The notes beneath the pieces were generated by a model. It did no database searches. It was not told the origin of the DNA and saw nothing but the letters and a program-made list of their open reading frames with translations. Of a stretch of DNA of 64,000 nt, positions 63,880 through 64,000 are shown piece by piece (the first letter of the stretch is position 1; each line of letters starts with the position of its first letter). The stretch is from Rosenbergiella epipactidis (GTDB lineage: Bacteria > Pseudomonadota > Gammaproteobacteria > Enterobacterales > Enterobacteriaceae). Where the stretch lies: assembly GCF_018494055.1 (NCBI RefSeq), contig NZ_JABBFQ010000009.1, positions 93,711-157,710 of the forward strand. Direction: 5' to 3'. The position numbers and the translations under genes were made by a program.

Positions 63880-63904
63880 ATGCCCTCATCGAGAATGAGG
63901 GCAT
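63880..63904 (+). other. hairpin between fusA and tufA
   Basis: ATGCCCTCAT/ATGAGGGCAT, 10-bp perfect stem with loop CGAGA, no T-run. In an operon where EF-Tu is needed in excess it could stop degradation or partly separate expression; no function is proven. Confidence 0.5.
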
Positions 63905-63923
63905 AACAGTAAGGAATATAGCC

Positions 63924-64000
63924 ATGGCTAAAGAGCAATTTCAACGTAATAAACCACACGTAAACGTGGGCACCATCGGTCACGTTGACCACGGTAAAAC
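63924..64000 (+). CDS. tufA: elongation factor Tu, N-terminal part (cut by window end)
   Basis: The ATG at 63924 follows AAGGA. The visible 25 codons encode [20 protein letters not shown] and run into the P-loop DHGKT, matching EF-Tu (E. coli starts SKEKFERTKPHVN). The rest lies beyond the window. Confidence 0.97.
   Translation, partial: MAKEQFQRNKPHVNVGTIGHVDHGK

Overview
The window is a contiguous chromosomal block from a gamma-proteobacterium of the order Enterobacterales. Nearly every gene matches an Escherichia coli K-12 gene of the min 73-77 region, from the 3' end of rpoH to the str operon (rpsL-rpsG-fusA-tufA), by both sequence and order. The modest GC content, the lack of many E. 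coli genes from this interval, and the retention of hofMNOPQ and igaA suggest a reduced-genome member of the Erwiniaceae or a near relative (a Rosenbergiella- or Tatumella-like organism). That genus-level guess is inference. I see no prophage, insertion sequence, CRISPR array, tRNA or rRNA.

Layout. 1-5219: rpoH end, then the Pho-controlled glycerol-3-phosphate uptake operon ugpBAECQ behind a long array of Pho-box heptamers. 5216-5616: a shortened yhhA and the iron-stress small RNA RyhB, with a Fur box inside its promoter. 5715-9526: pirin yhhW and the gluconate genes gntR, gntK, gntU. 9561-11451: yhgN and asd. 11530-15200: glpD divergent from glpEGR, with GlpR operators between. 15234-17340: nfuA-gntX divergent from bioH. 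17415-20632: a small monooxygenase-like gene, tex and greB. 20794-24525: ompR-envZ and pckA. 24720-31610: hslO, hslR, igaA, nudE, mrcA. 31728-35153: the overlapping DNA-uptake/pilus-biogenesis set hofMNOPQ. 35484-41605: aroK, aroB, damX, dam, rpe, gph, trpS. 41665-45600: tsgA, ppiA, pabA, argD. 45620-51279: yhfK, crp, yhfA, prkB, yheU, yheT. 51326-56582: a LysE-family exporter, yheS, kefG, kefB, yheV. 56763-60582: slyD, slyX, fkpA, yheO, tusDCB. 60706-64000: the str operon, cut off inside tufA.

How the genes connect. Phosphate limitation (ugp), gluconate (gnt), glycerol-3-phosphate (glp), iron (ryhB, nfuA), osmolarity/envelope (ompR-envZ, igaA, mrcA, damX, fkpA) and translation (tus, str) are all represented. 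Several control sites can be read directly: Pho boxes before ugpB, a Fur box in the ryhB promoter, CRP and GntR sites before gntK, GlpR sites before glpD, two ARG boxes before argD, a sigma-E-like promoter before fkpA and a strong sigma-70 promoter before rpsL.

No wholly new multi-gene system is evident. The most unusual signal is GlpG. The rhomboid protease keeps its catalytic Ser201 but has Tyr at the catalytic His254 position and Gln at the His150 oxyanion position, so it looks like a rhomboid pseudoprotease inside an otherwise normal glpEGR operon. Other points to check are the divergent 5' half of RyhB, a recurring class of perfect hairpins without U-tracts at gene ends, and two small accessory genes at 17415 and 51326.
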